DNA of 64,000 nucleotides from contig NZ_JAABLQ010000001.1 of NCBI RefSeq assembly GCF_009915765.1, forward strand, positions 124,001 through 188,000. The letters run 5' to 3'. Origin of the DNA: Pannonibacter sp. XCT-53 (GTDB taxonomy: Bacteria > Pseudomonadota > Alphaproteobacteria > Rhizobiales > Stappiaceae). The position numbers were made by a program, and so were the translations under genes. Below, in pieces: positions 1-7,926 of this stretch. Every line of letters begins with the position of its first letter. Position 1 is the stretch's first letter. Under the pieces are notes generated by a model. The model did not search any database. It saw nothing but the letters and a program-made list of their open reading frames with translations, and had not been told where the DNA came from.

Positions 1-460
1 GCTCGCCGACCGACAGCACGGACACCTTGGCATCCGGATGGACGGCAAGGCCGAAATCGGCGGAAAGCTTCGCAATCTTGTCCCGGGCCGCGCCGAGCCC
101 AAGGCCCAGCTGCCACAAGGGCTGCGTGCCGAGCAGGATGTTCTCGGTCACGGTGAGGTGGTCGGCGAGGGTGAAGTGCTGGTGCACCATGCCGACGCCA
201 GCCGCAAGCGCCGCACGCGGCTGGCCGGGTGGCAGCAGCTTGCCGAACACCTCCACCTGTCCCGCATCGGCCGTGTAATGGCCGAAGAGGATGTTCATCA
301 GCGTCGTCTTGCCCGCGCCGTTCTCGCCGAGCAGCGCGATGATCTCGCCGCGGGCAAGCGTCAGGCTGATGGCGTCATTGGCGACGAGCGGGCCAAAGCG
401 TTTGGTGATGCCGTCGAGGCGCAGGACGATGTCCCGCGCCTCCTGGGTCGTGCCGCTCAC
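1..460 (-). CDS. ABC transporter ATPase of a BMP-type (nucleoside) importer, partial
   Basis: N-terminal 153 residues of an ATP-binding subunit; the gene runs off the left edge of the window. Read from a GTG whose first base overlaps the stop of the upstream binding-protein gene (GTGA overlap), it begins VSGTTQEARDIVLRLDGITK and carries a Walker A motif GENGAGKTT and the Q-loop context GMVHQHFTLADHL. This pattern is typical of the YufO/NupB family, whose ATPases have two ABC domains and pair with BMP-family binding proteins and two permeases. The permeases would lie further left, outside the window. Role: energises uptake of a nucleoside or related solute at the inner membrane. The substrate cannot be read from this fragment. 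Confidence 0.9.
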   Translation of the reverse strand, partial: MSGTTQEARDIVLRLDGITKRFGPLVANDAISLTLARGEIIALLGENGAGKTTLMNILFGHYTADAGQVEVFGKLLPPGQPRAALAAGVGMVHQHFTLADHLTVTENILLGTQPLWQLGLGLGAARDKIAKLSADFGLAVHPDAKVSVLSVGE

Positions 461-1476
461 GAGGACTTCGGCTCGGTGTCGTTGATCTCGACGGTGAAGG
501 TGCCGGCCTTGATCGCCGCCTCCCGCGTCCTGACGAGGTCCATGGCTGCGGCCGGAACCTTGCCCTCGAAGGTGCCGAGCGGCGCCAGCGAGCAGCCGCC
601 TTCCTTCATGAAGGAATAGACGCCGTAATTGTCGGCCTTGAAGCTGCCGGCGTTGATGTTGGCGATCGCCTTCTGCAGCGTCGGCTCGAAGTGCCACAGG
701 GCCGAGGCCACCACCGTGTCCGGATAGTCCTTCTGCGTGTCGATGACGTTGCCGATGGCCAGCACGCCGCGTTCCTTGGCCGCATCCGACACGCCGAAGC
801 GCTCGGCATAGAGCATGTCCGCGCCGCCATCGATCATGGCGAAGGCGGTTTCCTTGGCCTTCGGGGGATCGAACCAGGAGCCGATGAAGCTGACCTGGAA
901 GGTCGCGTCCTTGCGGGTTTCCTTCACGCCGGCCATGAAGGCATGCATCAGGCGGTTCACTTCCGGGATCGGGAAGCCGCCGACCATGCCGATCTTGCCG
1001 GACTTGGTCATGGCGCCAGCGATGATGCCGGAGAGATACGACGCGTCCTGGATGTAGTTGTCGAAGACCGCGAGGTTCGGCAGGGCAGCGTCCGGCATGA
1101 AGGACGAGCCCATCAGGAAGGCGACTTCCGGATATTCGGCCGCCACTTCGCGGGCTTCCTGCTCGACGCCGAAAATCTCGCCGACGATCAGCTTCACGCC
1201 GCTTTCGGCGTATTCCCGCATGACGCGCGGATAGTCGGTGTTGGCGGTGTTTTCGGTGAAGGTGTAGTCGATCTGCCCGGCGGCCTTGGCAGCTTCCGCC
1301 GCGATGTGGATGCGGCTGACCCACTGCTGTTCCACCGGCACGGTGTAGATGCCGGCGGCCTTGATCGGGCTCTGGCCGAAGGCCATGCGCGGCAGCAGCG
1401 CGCTGCCGGCCAAGGTTGCGCCGGCGCCCAGAAGCAGGCTGCGGCGGCTGACATCAAGACTGGATTTCTGCGTCAT
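457..1476 (-). CDS. BMP family ABC transporter substrate-binding protein
   Basis: Periplasmic binding protein of about 339 residues. The start at 1476 is chosen because AAGGGG lies just upstream and the protein then opens with a twin-arginine leader (SRRSLLLGAGATLAGSALL). A longer reading would add 20 residues without a signal. Internal features fit the BMP/PnrA/Med family: VGEIFGVEQEAREVAAEYP, the glycine-rich hinge KSGKIGMVGGFPIPEVNR and the AMIDGGADMLY segment. Family members bind purine nucleosides or similar ligands. The ATPase gene follows with a 3-base overlap, so the two are co-transcribed. A palindrome and a candidate promoter lie about 40-70 bp upstream. The exact ligand is not determinable. 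Confidence 0.9.
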   Translation of the reverse strand: MTQKSSLDVSRRSLLLGAGATLAGSALLPRMAFGQSPIKAAGIYTVPVEQQWVSRIHIAAEAAKAAGQIDYTFTENTANTDYPRVMREYAESGVKLIVGEIFGVEQEAREVAAEYPEVAFLMGSSFMPDAALPNLAVFDNYIQDASYLSGIIAGAMTKSGKIGMVGGFPIPEVNRLMHAFMAGVKETRKDATFQVSFIGSWFDPPKAKETAFAMIDGGADMLYAERFGVSDAAKERGVLAIGNVIDTQKDYPDTVVASALWHFEPTLQKAIANINAGSFKADNYGVYSFMKEGGCSLAPLGTFEGKVPAAAMDLVRTREAAIKAGTFTVEINDTEPKSS

Positions 1477-1516
1477 CTCTGTCCCCTTACTGTTGGCTCC
1501 CAAGCTTTTTGACCAG

Positions 1517-1546
1517 ATGGTAGAACTTTCCCGCAAATGCGGGCAA
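1517..1546 (-). promoter_or_regulatory. Candidate promoter and palindromic operator of the BMP operon
   Basis: Reading leftwards, TTGCCC (1546-1541) and TACCAT (1522-1517) are separated by 18 bp, a plausible sigma70-type promoter. The palindrome CCCGCA-AA-TGCGGG (1530-1543) covers the -35 box and spacer and could be an operator or a small hairpin. No regulator gene is adjacent. The rest of 1547-1800 is non-coding and I see no further clear signal in it. Confidence 0.35.
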
Positions 1547-1800
1547 GGCCATTATCCGGGCATGCCGCTTTTGGCATCATCCGTCGTTCCTCGCGCATCC
1601 GTCGCGGAGCGCGGCGAGGCGACCGTGATGCGGACCGGGCGTGGGGGCGGGGAGGGGCCATCGGGCGTCGGGCGGGTTCTTGCGGCGGAACCACCGCCGC
1701 GCCTCTGTCTCATGAAAGCCCGGCTAAGCCCATACCCCAATTCGGTTTTTGACAGGTTTTGCAGCGGCTGCGCAAAATCACGCAGGCCCCATTTTCCCTC

Positions 1801-1831
1801 TTGAAGCTCTAGTGACTAGAGATGTTACGCC
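1801..1831 (+). promoter_or_regulatory. MerR-family (ZntR/CadR/PbrR-type) metal-responsive promoter
   Basis: A perfect dyad CTCTAG-TGA-CTAGAG (1807-1821) sits immediately after a TTGAAG -35 box (1801-1806), with a weak TTACGC-like -10 region near 1825-1830. This gives the overlong spacer (about 18-20 bp) typical of MerR-family promoters. Operators of CadR, PbrR and ZntR have this form: a CTCTAG/CTAGAG-like dyad between a TTGA -35 and a distant -10. The metal-ATPase start codon is about 45 bp downstream, so this is almost certainly its promoter. No merR-family gene adjoins it; the activator must act in trans. Confidence 0.75.
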
Positions 1832-1872
1832 ATCGTCAGGACGCATGATCGCCGCTGGGCGAGGAGACTGAC

Positions 1873-4224
1873 ATGACGAAGGCAACTGACCCGGTCCTGT
1901 GCGAATGGACCGTCACCGGCATGGACTGCGGGTCCTGCGCCGGCAAGGTGAAGGGGGCGGTCGAGCGGCTGCCCGGGGTGAGCGGGGTGGACGTCACGCT
2001 GATCACCGAACGGCTGCGGCTGACCCTGGACGCCACCGTGACCCCGCGCGAGCGGGTCGAGGCTGCGGTGACGGCCCTGGGCTACGGCATCACGGCGCGC
2101 CCCGCGGCCGCCTCGACGCCGGCACCTGCGGCCCTGGCGGAGCCCTGCGGCTGCGGCCATGGCGCGCACCGGCAGGACGACCATCCGCACGATCACGGGC
2201 ACGATCACGGGCACGATCACGGGCACGATCACGGGCACGACCATGGGCATCACCATGCGCACGACCACGGTTCCCGCCACACGCATGACCAGGGGCCCGG
2301 ACCGGACGCGGCCATGACGGGGACCGCGCCTGTCGTCACAGACGCACGCCGCCGCTGGCACCGCACAGCAAAGGGCAAGCTCGTGGTCCTGACCGGCGCA
2401 TTGCTCGGCCTGGCCTGGGGCGCGCATCTGGTGCTGTCGCCCGGTCTGGCTGCCTGGGGCTTCGTTGCCGCCTGCATCATCGGCGTTCTGCCGGTTGCCC
2501 GGAGAGCCTTTGCCGCGCTTTCGGCCGGCATGCCCTTCACCATCGAGATGCTGATGACCATCGCCGCAGCCGGTGCGCTGCTGATCGGCGCGGCGGAAGA
2601 GGCGGCGCTCGTGGTCTTCCTCTTTGCTGTCGGCGAGGTGCTGGAAGGCGTTGCTGCCGACCGGGCCCGCGAGGGCATCCGGGCGCTGGCGCGTCTCGTC
2701 CCGAAAACCGCCCTGCTGGAAACGCCCACGGGCACCCGCGAGGTGGCAGCCGACAGCCTTGCGCCCGGCCAGATCGTGCTGGTCCGCCCCGGCGACCGCG
2801 TTCCCGCCGATGGCGTCATCCGCTCCGGCCTCTCCGGTGTCGATGAAAGTCCGGTGACCGGCGAGAGCGTGCCGCGCACGAAGGGCGCGGGCGACGAGGT
2901 CTTTGCCGGCTCGATCAACACCGAGGCCCTGCTCAAGGTCGAGGTCACCCGCGCGGCCGCCGACAACACCATCGCCCGCATCATCAAGCTGGTCGAGGAG
3001 GCGGAAAGCGCCCGCGCGCCGACCGAACGCTTCATCGACCGCTTCAGCCGCTACTACATGCCCTTCATCGTCGGCCTTGCCGCGCTGGTCGCCATTGTGC
3101 CGCCGCTGGGCACTGGCGCGGACTGGGACACCTGGATCTATCGCGCCCTGTCGCTGCTCCTCATCGGCTGCCCCTGTGCGCTGGTTATTTCCGTGCCTGC
3201 CTCCATCGCCTCGGCCCTGTCGGCCGGCGCAAGGCGCGGGTTGCTGATGAAGGGGGGAGCGGTGATCGAGGCGCTCGCCCGCGTGCGCACCGTCACCTTC
3301 GACAAGACAGGCACCCTCACGGAAGGCCGGCCGCAGGTGGTCGATCTTGTGCCCGTGGCCGGGGCCGATGATGCCGCGTTGCTGCAGGCGGCCGCAGCCG
3401 TGGAGGCCGGGTCGTCCCATCCGCTGGCAAAGGCCATCGTCGCCCGGGCCCAAGCCCTATCCCTCGCCATTCCGGCCGCCGAAGGTGGCCGCGCCATGGC
3501 CGGCAAGGGTGTCGAGGCGACCGTTGAAGGCCGGCACGTCCAGGTGGTTTCGCCCCGTCATGCGGCGGAGCTGAAGGTCCTGTCCGGTCCGGCCGAGGCA
3601 GTGGCAACCCGGCTCGAAGGCGACGGCAAGACGGTCGTCTGTGTCCTGCGGGATGGTCAGCTTCTTGGCCTCGTCGCGCTGCGCGACGAACCGCGCGAGG
3701 ATGCGCGCAGCGGCATCCGCCAGCTGGACGGGCTCGGTGTCGCGGCCGTCATGCTCACCGGCGACAACGCCCGCACGGCTGCTGCCATCGCAGGTGGTCT
3801 CGGGCTCGCGGTCCGGGCCGAGCTGATGCCGGAAGACAAGGTGCGCGCGATCCGGGAGCTGGCCTCTGACGGCGGCGTGATGATGGTCGGTGATGGTATC
3901 AACGATGCGCCCGCGCTGGCGCAGGCGTCGGTCGGCGTTGCCATGGGCTCGGGCACCGATGTGGCACTGGAAACCGCCGACGCCGCCATCCTGCGGGACC
4001 GGGTCGGCGACGTGGCCGGCCTCCTGCGCCTTGCGCGCAAGGCCATGGGCAACATCCACCAGAACATCGCCATCGCGCTTGGACTGAAGGCGGTGTTCCT
4101 GGTGACGAGCGTGCTCGGGGTGACGGGGCTGTGGCTGGCGATTCTCGCCGACACCGGCGCCACCGTCCTCGTCACGCTCAATGCGCTGCGCCTGCTGGCC
4201 TATGACCCGGGCAAGGAGGGGTGA
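1873..4224 (+). CDS. zntA: Heavy-metal (Zn/Cd/Pb) exporting P1B-type ATPase
   Basis: A 783-residue inner-membrane pump. Domain order: N-terminal HMA domain with the CxxC metal site (GMDCGSCAGKV, Cys19/Cys22); a histidine/aspartate-rich loop (about residues 97-138) built from tandem His-Asp-His-Gly units; membrane helices; actuator domain (ESPVTGES); the metal-coordinating CPC motif (Cys433-Pro-Cys435); phosphorylation site DKTGT (Asp477); HP motif near His516; hinge GDGINDAP (about 673); and a C-terminal helix with DTGATVLVTLNALRLL. The CPC together with the C-terminal K...DTGA pattern fits the ZntA/CadA Zn-Cd-Pb class rather than copper exporters. GAGGAG precedes the ATG. A MerR-type promoter lies directly upstream. 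It is monocistronic, with a convergent terminator after it. The gene symbol is by family, not proof of orthology. Confidence 0.93.
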   Translation: MTKATDPVLCEWTVTGMDCGSCAGKVKGAVERLPGVSGVDVTLITERLRLTLDATVTPRERVEAAVTALGYGITARPAAASTPAPAALAEPCGCGHGAHRQDDHPHDHGHDHGHDHGHDHGHDHGHHHAHDHGSRHTHDQGPGPDAAMTGTAPVVTDARRRWHRTAKGKLVVLTGALLGLAWGAHLVLSPGLAAWGFVAACIIGVLPVARRAFAALSAGMPFTIEMLMTIAAAGALLIGAAEEAALVVFLFAVGEVLEGVAADRAREGIRALARLVPKTALLETPTGTREVAADSLAPGQIVLVRPGDRVPADGVIRSGLSGVDESPVTGESVPRTKGAGDEVFAGSINTEALLKVEVTRAAADNTIARIIKLVEEAESARAPTERFIDRFSRYYMPFIVGLAALVAIVPPLGTGADWDTWIYRALSLLLIGCPCALVISVPASIASALSAGARRGLLMKGGAVIEALARVRTVTFDKTGTLTEGRPQVVDLVPVAGADDAALLQAAAAVEAGSSHPLAKAIVARAQALSLAIPAAEGGRAMAGKGVEATVEGRHVQVVSPRHAAELKVLSGPAEAVATRLEGDGKTVVCVLRDGQLLGLVALRDEPREDARSGIRQLDGLGVAAVMLTGDNARTAAAIAGGLGLAVRAELMPEDKVRAIRELASDGGVMMVGDGINDAPALAQASVGVAMGSGTDVALETADAAILRDRVGDVAGLLRLARKAMGNIHQNIAIALGLKAVFLVTSVLGVTGLWLAILADTGATVLVTLNALRLLAYDPGKEG
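2185..2252 (+). repeat. In-frame 12-bp tandem repeat encoding a His-rich loop
   Basis: About five near-identical copies of a 12-base unit (GGGCACGATCAC) lie inside the metal-ATPase gene and encode repeated Gly-His-Asp-His. The unit is a multiple of three, so copy-number change would lengthen or shorten the loop without a frameshift. Such loops in zinc transporters bind metal and may buffer or sense it. This is a coding repeat, not a CRISPR array. Confidence 0.85.
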
Positions 4225-4229
4225 TCGCG

Positions 4230-4251
4230 TGAGGCCGTCGTGCCGGCCTCA
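4230..4251. terminator. Stem-loop between convergent genes
   Basis: TGAGGCCG (4230-4237) pairs perfectly with CGGCCTCA (4244-4251) across a 6-base loop. It lies between the stop codons of two convergent genes (4224 and 4261), so it can serve both directions. There is no long T tract, so its efficiency is uncertain. Confidence 0.5.
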
Positions 4252-4260
4252 GCCCACCCC

Positions 4261-5220
4261 TCAACCCCACTGCGGCCTGGCCGGCAGCCAGAACACCTCG
4301 GAATCCGATTCTTCCGTCGCCAGCCACAGGAACGGCAGCTCCGGGAAATCCGCATCGAGGATCTCGTGGTCCTCGCCGATCTCGCAGAGGATGCCGCCGC
4401 CTTCGTTCATGTGGTCGCGGTAGCGGGCCAGGATCTCGCGCACCAGATCCAGCCCGTCATGGCCGCCATGCAGCGCCAGTTCCGGCTCGTGCCGGAACTC
4501 GTCCGGCAGCACGTCCATCACGTCCGGATGGACATAGGGCGGGTTGGTGATGATCAGGTCGTAGGTGCGGCCCTTCACCGGCTCGAACAGGTTGCCCTGC
4601 AACAGCTCGATGCGGTCTTCCAGCCCGTGCTCGGCGACATTCTCCGCCGCAAGGCTCAAGGCTTCCGGCGACAGGTCGACCGCATCCACCCTGGCATTGG
4701 GGAAGGCATAGGCGGCGAAGATCGCCAGCGAGCCGCCGCCGGTGCACAGGTCCAGAACGGACGTGACCTCTTCGGGATCGCCGATCAGGCTGACCGCCGG
4801 GTCGGAGCCGTCAAAGAAGGGCGAACGCAGCAGTTCGGCGATGTAGGAGCGCGGCACCAGCGCCCGCGCATCCGACCTGAACGGCACGCCGAGCAGGTAG
4901 CTGCGGCCGGTGATGTAGGCTGCCGGCAACCGCTTCTCGATGCGCAGCGCCAGCCGCTCGCCGAGCAACGCCTTCTCATGCGCGCTGAGCCGGGCGTCGG
5001 CCCAGGTGTTGAAGTCGTCGATGGGCAGGCGCAGCGTCTCCAGGATGATGAACACCGCCTCGTCCAGGGCGGTCGACGAGCCATGGCCGAAGTAGAGGTC
5101 GGCGCTCTCGAAGGCGCTGACGGCCAGCCGCAGCACGTCCTTGAGGGTCTCCATCTCCGCCACGTCGCGGCGCAGGTCGATGGCAAGGCCAGGGATCGGT
5201 GTGGGGGCGGCGGTCGGCAT
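4261..5220 (-). CDS. prmB: Protein-(glutamine-N5) methyltransferase, ribosomal protein uL3-specific (PrmB)
   Basis: A 319-residue SAM-dependent methyltransferase. The start at 5220 (MPTAAPTP...) has AAAGGA about 8 bases upstream; a second in-frame ATG at 5229 is the alternative. Motifs: the PrmB/HemK N-terminal helical domain including RLPAAYITGRSYLLG, SAM-binding motif I (VLDLCTGGGSLAIFAAYAFP), and the catalytic NPPY tetrapeptide (ITNPPYVHPDVMD) that positions the target glutamine amide. The YVH and DEFRHEPELAL context favours PrmB (ribosomal protein L3, uL3) over PrmC (release factors). It is cytoplasmic, with no obvious operon partner. Confidence 0.88.
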   Translation of the reverse strand: MPTAAPTPIPGLAIDLRRDVAEMETLKDVLRLAVSAFESADLYFGHGSSTALDEAVFIILETLRLPIDDFNTWADARLSAHEKALLGERLALRIEKRLPAAYITGRSYLLGVPFRSDARALVPRSYIAELLRSPFFDGSDPAVSLIGDPEEVTSVLDLCTGGGSLAIFAAYAFPNARVDAVDLSPEALSLAAENVAEHGLEDRIELLQGNLFEPVKGRTYDLIITNPPYVHPDVMDVLPDEFRHEPELALHGGHDGLDLVREILARYRDHMNEGGGILCEIGEDHEILDADFPELPFLWLATEESDSEVFWLPARPQWG

Positions 5221-5415
5221 CTCGGTCATCCTTTCAGTGCCCGGATGCGCCTTGAGACAGCCACCCGGACCCGGCGCGAGTTGTTGTGCAAGTCGCGGGA
5301 GAATGCAAGGGCGAGGGCAGATCTGACGCATCAATGCCACAGCCCGGCGGCTCGCCGCAGCGCCTTCTCCCCGGATGAAGCCGCTCGACTGTTCCAAAGC
5401 TCCAGCCCTTCCCGG

Positions 5416-5546
5416 CGTCATCCCGGCCCAGCGAAGCGCCGAGCCGGGACCGGAGAGTCGAGGTCTCAAAAATGTCTGCGTTCTCGACGCGGCCGGGCCG
5501 TGGCTCACCGGTCCCGGGTCTTCGCTGCGCTGCACCCGGGATGACG
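5416..5546. repeat. 131-bp palindromic interspersed element
   Basis: The element begins CGTCATCCCGG (5416-5426) and ends with its exact complement CCGGGATGACG (5536-5546); inner arms also pair in part (GCCGAGCCGGGACCGG against the CCGGTCCCGGGT region). Elements with CGTCATCCCGG ends are widespread between alphaproteobacterial genes as non-autonomous palindromic repeats. It fills most of the 396-bp gap between prmB (start 5220) and the phosphodiesterase gene (stop 5626); I see nothing else in that gap. Confidence 0.7.
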
Positions 5547-5625
5547 GACAATGCAGGATCGCGCTTCCCCGGCCCCCCGATCGGCGGGCCTCATCCGCAC
5601 ACAGCAGTCTGCGCGTCCCACGCCC

Positions 5626-6471
5626 TCAGGCGTTGCCCGGACCCCAGGCGCGGACGTCGCCATAGGCTTCCGGGTAGCTGGCGAGGTCGTGGTGCACCAG
5701 ACCGCGCACGCCGACGAGGCGGTGCGAGAAGCTGCCGTCGGCCTCGAAGGCATGTTCGACATAGCCGACCGCCTTGACGCCATAGCCGGGCTGCCAGGGA
5801 TCGGAAATCATGAAGGAGGTGGCCGGAGCCCAGATATGCCGCGTGCCGGCGACCAGCGTGTCGCGGTACTGGTGCACGTGGCCGCAGGCAATCAGGGCCG
5901 GGGTCACGCTGCCGAGTGCAGCCAGCAGCTTCTGGCGCGGTCCCTTCGTGGTGAAACGGTTGCTGGCGAGGTCTTCCTCGTAGGTCTCGTCCATCAGCGG
6001 CTTGTGCAGGAAGATCGCCAGCGACCGGCCGCCGAGATCCGCCACCGCATCGCGCACCAGCATTTCCTGGTCGGCCGCACCGGCCAGATCCAGCCCGAGC
6101 GTCAGGGCATTGAGGCCAAGGAGGCGCCAGCCCGGAACATCGAGGCTCCAGCAGTCGGGACCGAACACCGAGCGGTAGCGCTCGAGGCGTGCGGCGTTGA
6201 CCGGCTGGCGGCGGGCCACATCGAGGTGATCGCCCACGTCATGATTGCCGGGCAGGGCATGCCACTCCAGCCCGAGGCTGTCATGGGCGGCGCGAGCCTC
6301 GACGAGATCTGCCTCGTGATCGGCGCCATCCAGCGCCAGATCGCCGGTGTTGAGGACGAGGTCAGGCCGGCTGTCGCGCAGGCTTTCCGCGATCTTGTCG
6401 AAATTCTCCCGGAAGAACGGCTTTTCCGGCGACAGATGCGTGTCGGAAATCTGGGCGATGCGAATGGTCAT
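5626..6471 (-). CDS. Calcineurin-like metallophosphoesterase (cyclic/glycerophosphodiesterase type)
   Basis: A 281-residue cytoplasmic phosphodiesterase. The start at 6471 follows AGAGGATCCC. Metal-ligand motifs appear in order: ISDTHLS (D-x-H, near the N-terminus), NTGDLALDGAD (GD), LPGNHDVGDH (GNHD), FLHKPL (H) and ACGHVHQYRDT (GHxH). This is the class III phosphodiesterase pattern shared by CpdA (cAMP) and GpdQ (glycerophosphodiesters). It is the last gene of the Ugp-type transporter cluster, suggesting that it hydrolyses an imported phosphodiester rather than cAMP. It is separated from the binding-protein gene by a strong hairpin. The substrate assignment is inference. Confidence 0.85.
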   Translation of the reverse strand: MTIRIAQISDTHLSPEKPFFRENFDKIAESLRDSRPDLVLNTGDLALDGADHEADLVEARAAHDSLGLEWHALPGNHDVGDHLDVARRQPVNAARLERYRSVFGPDCWSLDVPGWRLLGLNALTLGLDLAGAADQEMLVRDAVADLGGRSLAIFLHKPLMDETYEEDLASNRFTTKGPRQKLLAALGSVTPALIACGHVHQYRDTLVAGTRHIWAPATSFMISDPWQPGYGVKAVGYVEHAFEADGSFSHRLVGVRGLVHHDLASYPEAYGDVRAWGPGNA

Positions 6472-6565
6472 GGGATCCTCTTGTGGGTCTTTTTTCTGCA
6501 GTTGGAGGTGAAGGGGACAGGGGACAAGGGGGGCAGTTGAACGCGCGCCTGCCGATGAGGCGCGA

Positions 6566-6595
6566 AGGCTGCGCGACGGGACCGCCGCGCAGCCT
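6566..6595 (-). terminator. Intercistronic stem-loop 3' of the binding-protein gene
   Basis: AGGCTGCGCG (6566-6575) pairs over 10 bp with CGCGCAGCCT (6586-6595). It lies just after the stop of the solute-binding protein gene (6606, minus strand) and before the phosphodiesterase gene. It lacks a T tract. Such hairpins stabilise the upstream binding-protein mRNA against 3' exonucleases and attenuate downstream expression. Confidence 0.5.
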
Positions 6596-6605
6596 GCTGA
6601 CCTGA

Positions 6606-7898
6606 TTACTTGCGCGGGATCAGCTTGGCGACTTCCGTCGCCATGTCGGCGAGCACGACTTCCGGCGTTGCCTTCTGCTCGACGATGCGGGCGAGGTTGT
6701 CGACCATCACCTGGGTCACGCGCACCGAGTTCTGGCCCGGGAAGGCGTACCACGGCTGCATCAGGTGAACCTGCTTGGTCGCGGCCTGGAACAGCGGGTT
6801 CTGGGCATAGAACTCACCCAGATACTTGCTGTCGTCGATGGCGATCTGGTTGCACGGCACGTAGCCGGTGTTCTTGACCATCAGGGTCGTGCCCTCGGCC
6901 GAGGTGGCGAACTTGATGAACTTGAACGCGGCTTCCTGCTTGGCGGCATCCTTGGTGGTGATCATGGCACCGGCGCCGCCGGTCGGCAGGCGACCCTTGA
7001 CCGGGTCGATGACCGGCAGGGTGGTGGTGCGCATCTCGAAGTTGGTGCCGACCGAGTTGGCGATCGAGCGGACCTGGGCGGTGGTGCGGAACATCATGCC
7101 GAGCTGGCCGGCGGCAAAGGCCTGCAGGTCAGCGGTGCCGGCGTAGTTCGGCATGCCGCCTTCCTTGACGAAGCGGTCCAGCAGCGTCAGGGCGGCGAGG
7201 CCTTCCGGACCGTTGAAGGCGACTTCGGTCTCGGCCTCGTTCAGCATGCGGCCGCCATGGCCGTAGAGCAGGGCGGAGAACATCCAGTCATCGCCCGGCC
7301 AGCGGAAGAACATGCCGTCGACGCCATTGCCGAGGGCGCGGATCTTCTGCGCGTGCTCGATCACGCCGTCCCAGGTCGTCGGGAAGGCGTCCGGGTTGAG
7401 GCCGGCCTTTTTGAACAGGTCGACGTTGTAATAGCTGATCGGGTTCGAGGTGGCGAAGGGCAGGCCGGCCTGCATGCCGCCGTGGAAGCCGAGGCCGAGG
7501 ATCGGCTTGGAATAGCCGAATTCGGCCGGGTCACCCATCTGGGCCAGCAGCGGGGCGAGGTCGACGGCAATGCCGCGCTCGGCGAACATGCGCAGGCGGT
7601 TCAGGCCCTGGAAGGACACGTCCGGCATGTTGCCGGTGGTGGCGTTGCGCAGCAGCAGCTGGGCGCCGTCCTCATAGGTCGGCGTCGGGTTGACGTAGGT
7701 GACCTTCACCTCCGGATGCTTGGCCGAGAAGGCGGCGAGCACGGCTTCCTGGGCCGGCTGGAAGATCGCCGGCATCGAATAATGCGCGGAGATTTCCGTG
7801 ACATTGGCGCGGGCGATGGCCGGCATGAAGAGGCCTGCGGACGCACCGCCCAGGAGGGCGAGCGTGTGACGGCGCGTGATGTTCATCTCGATGCTCAT
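6606..7898 (-). CDS. ABC transporter solute-binding protein, family 1 (UgpB-like)
   Basis: A 430-residue periplasmic binding protein. AAGGACG precedes the ATG at 7898. The N-terminus is a Tat-type leader (ITRRHTLALLGGASAGLFMPAIARA). The mature part has the family signature SAKHPEVKVTYVNPTPTYEDG, then NMPDVSFQG and, late, GTTLMVKNTGYVPCNQ. It belongs with the binding proteins for sugars, glycerol 3-phosphate and glycerophosphodiesters. The two permeases and the ATPase lie upstream in the same minus-strand operon, and a phosphodiesterase follows. Together these suggest a glycerophospho-type ligand, but family 1 proteins also bind many sugars. Confidence 0.88.
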   Translation of the reverse strand: MSIEMNITRRHTLALLGGASAGLFMPAIARANVTEISAHYSMPAIFQPAQEAVLAAFSAKHPEVKVTYVNPTPTYEDGAQLLLRNATTGNMPDVSFQGLNRLRMFAERGIAVDLAPLLAQMGDPAEFGYSKPILGLGFHGGMQAGLPFATSNPISYYNVDLFKKAGLNPDAFPTTWDGVIEHAQKIRALGNGVDGMFFRWPGDDWMFSALLYGHGGRMLNEAETEVAFNGPEGLAALTLLDRFVKEGGMPNYAGTADLQAFAAGQLGMMFRTTAQVRSIANSVGTNFEMRTTTLPVIDPVKGRLPTGGAGAMITTKDAAKQEAAFKFIKFATSAEGTTLMVKNTGYVPCNQIAIDDSKYLGEFYAQNPLFQAATKQVHLMQPWYAFPGQNSVRVTQVMVDNLARIVEQKATPEVVLADMATEVAKLIPRK

Positions 7899-7926
7899 GG
7901 TTCACGTCCTTGGGAAAAGGACCGGC

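Noticed and set aside
2185..2252. Regularly repeated 12-bp units as a possible CRISPR array
   Set aside because: There are no spacers, the unit length is a multiple of three, and it lies in frame within the ATPase gene encoding His-rich repeats.
1825..3453. A 542-codon open frame antisense to the metal ATPase
   Set aside because: Its composition is that of a GC-rich antisense shadow (Gly/Arg/His/Asp-rich, no domain), there is no ribosome site, and the plus-strand gene has all P-type ATPase motifs.
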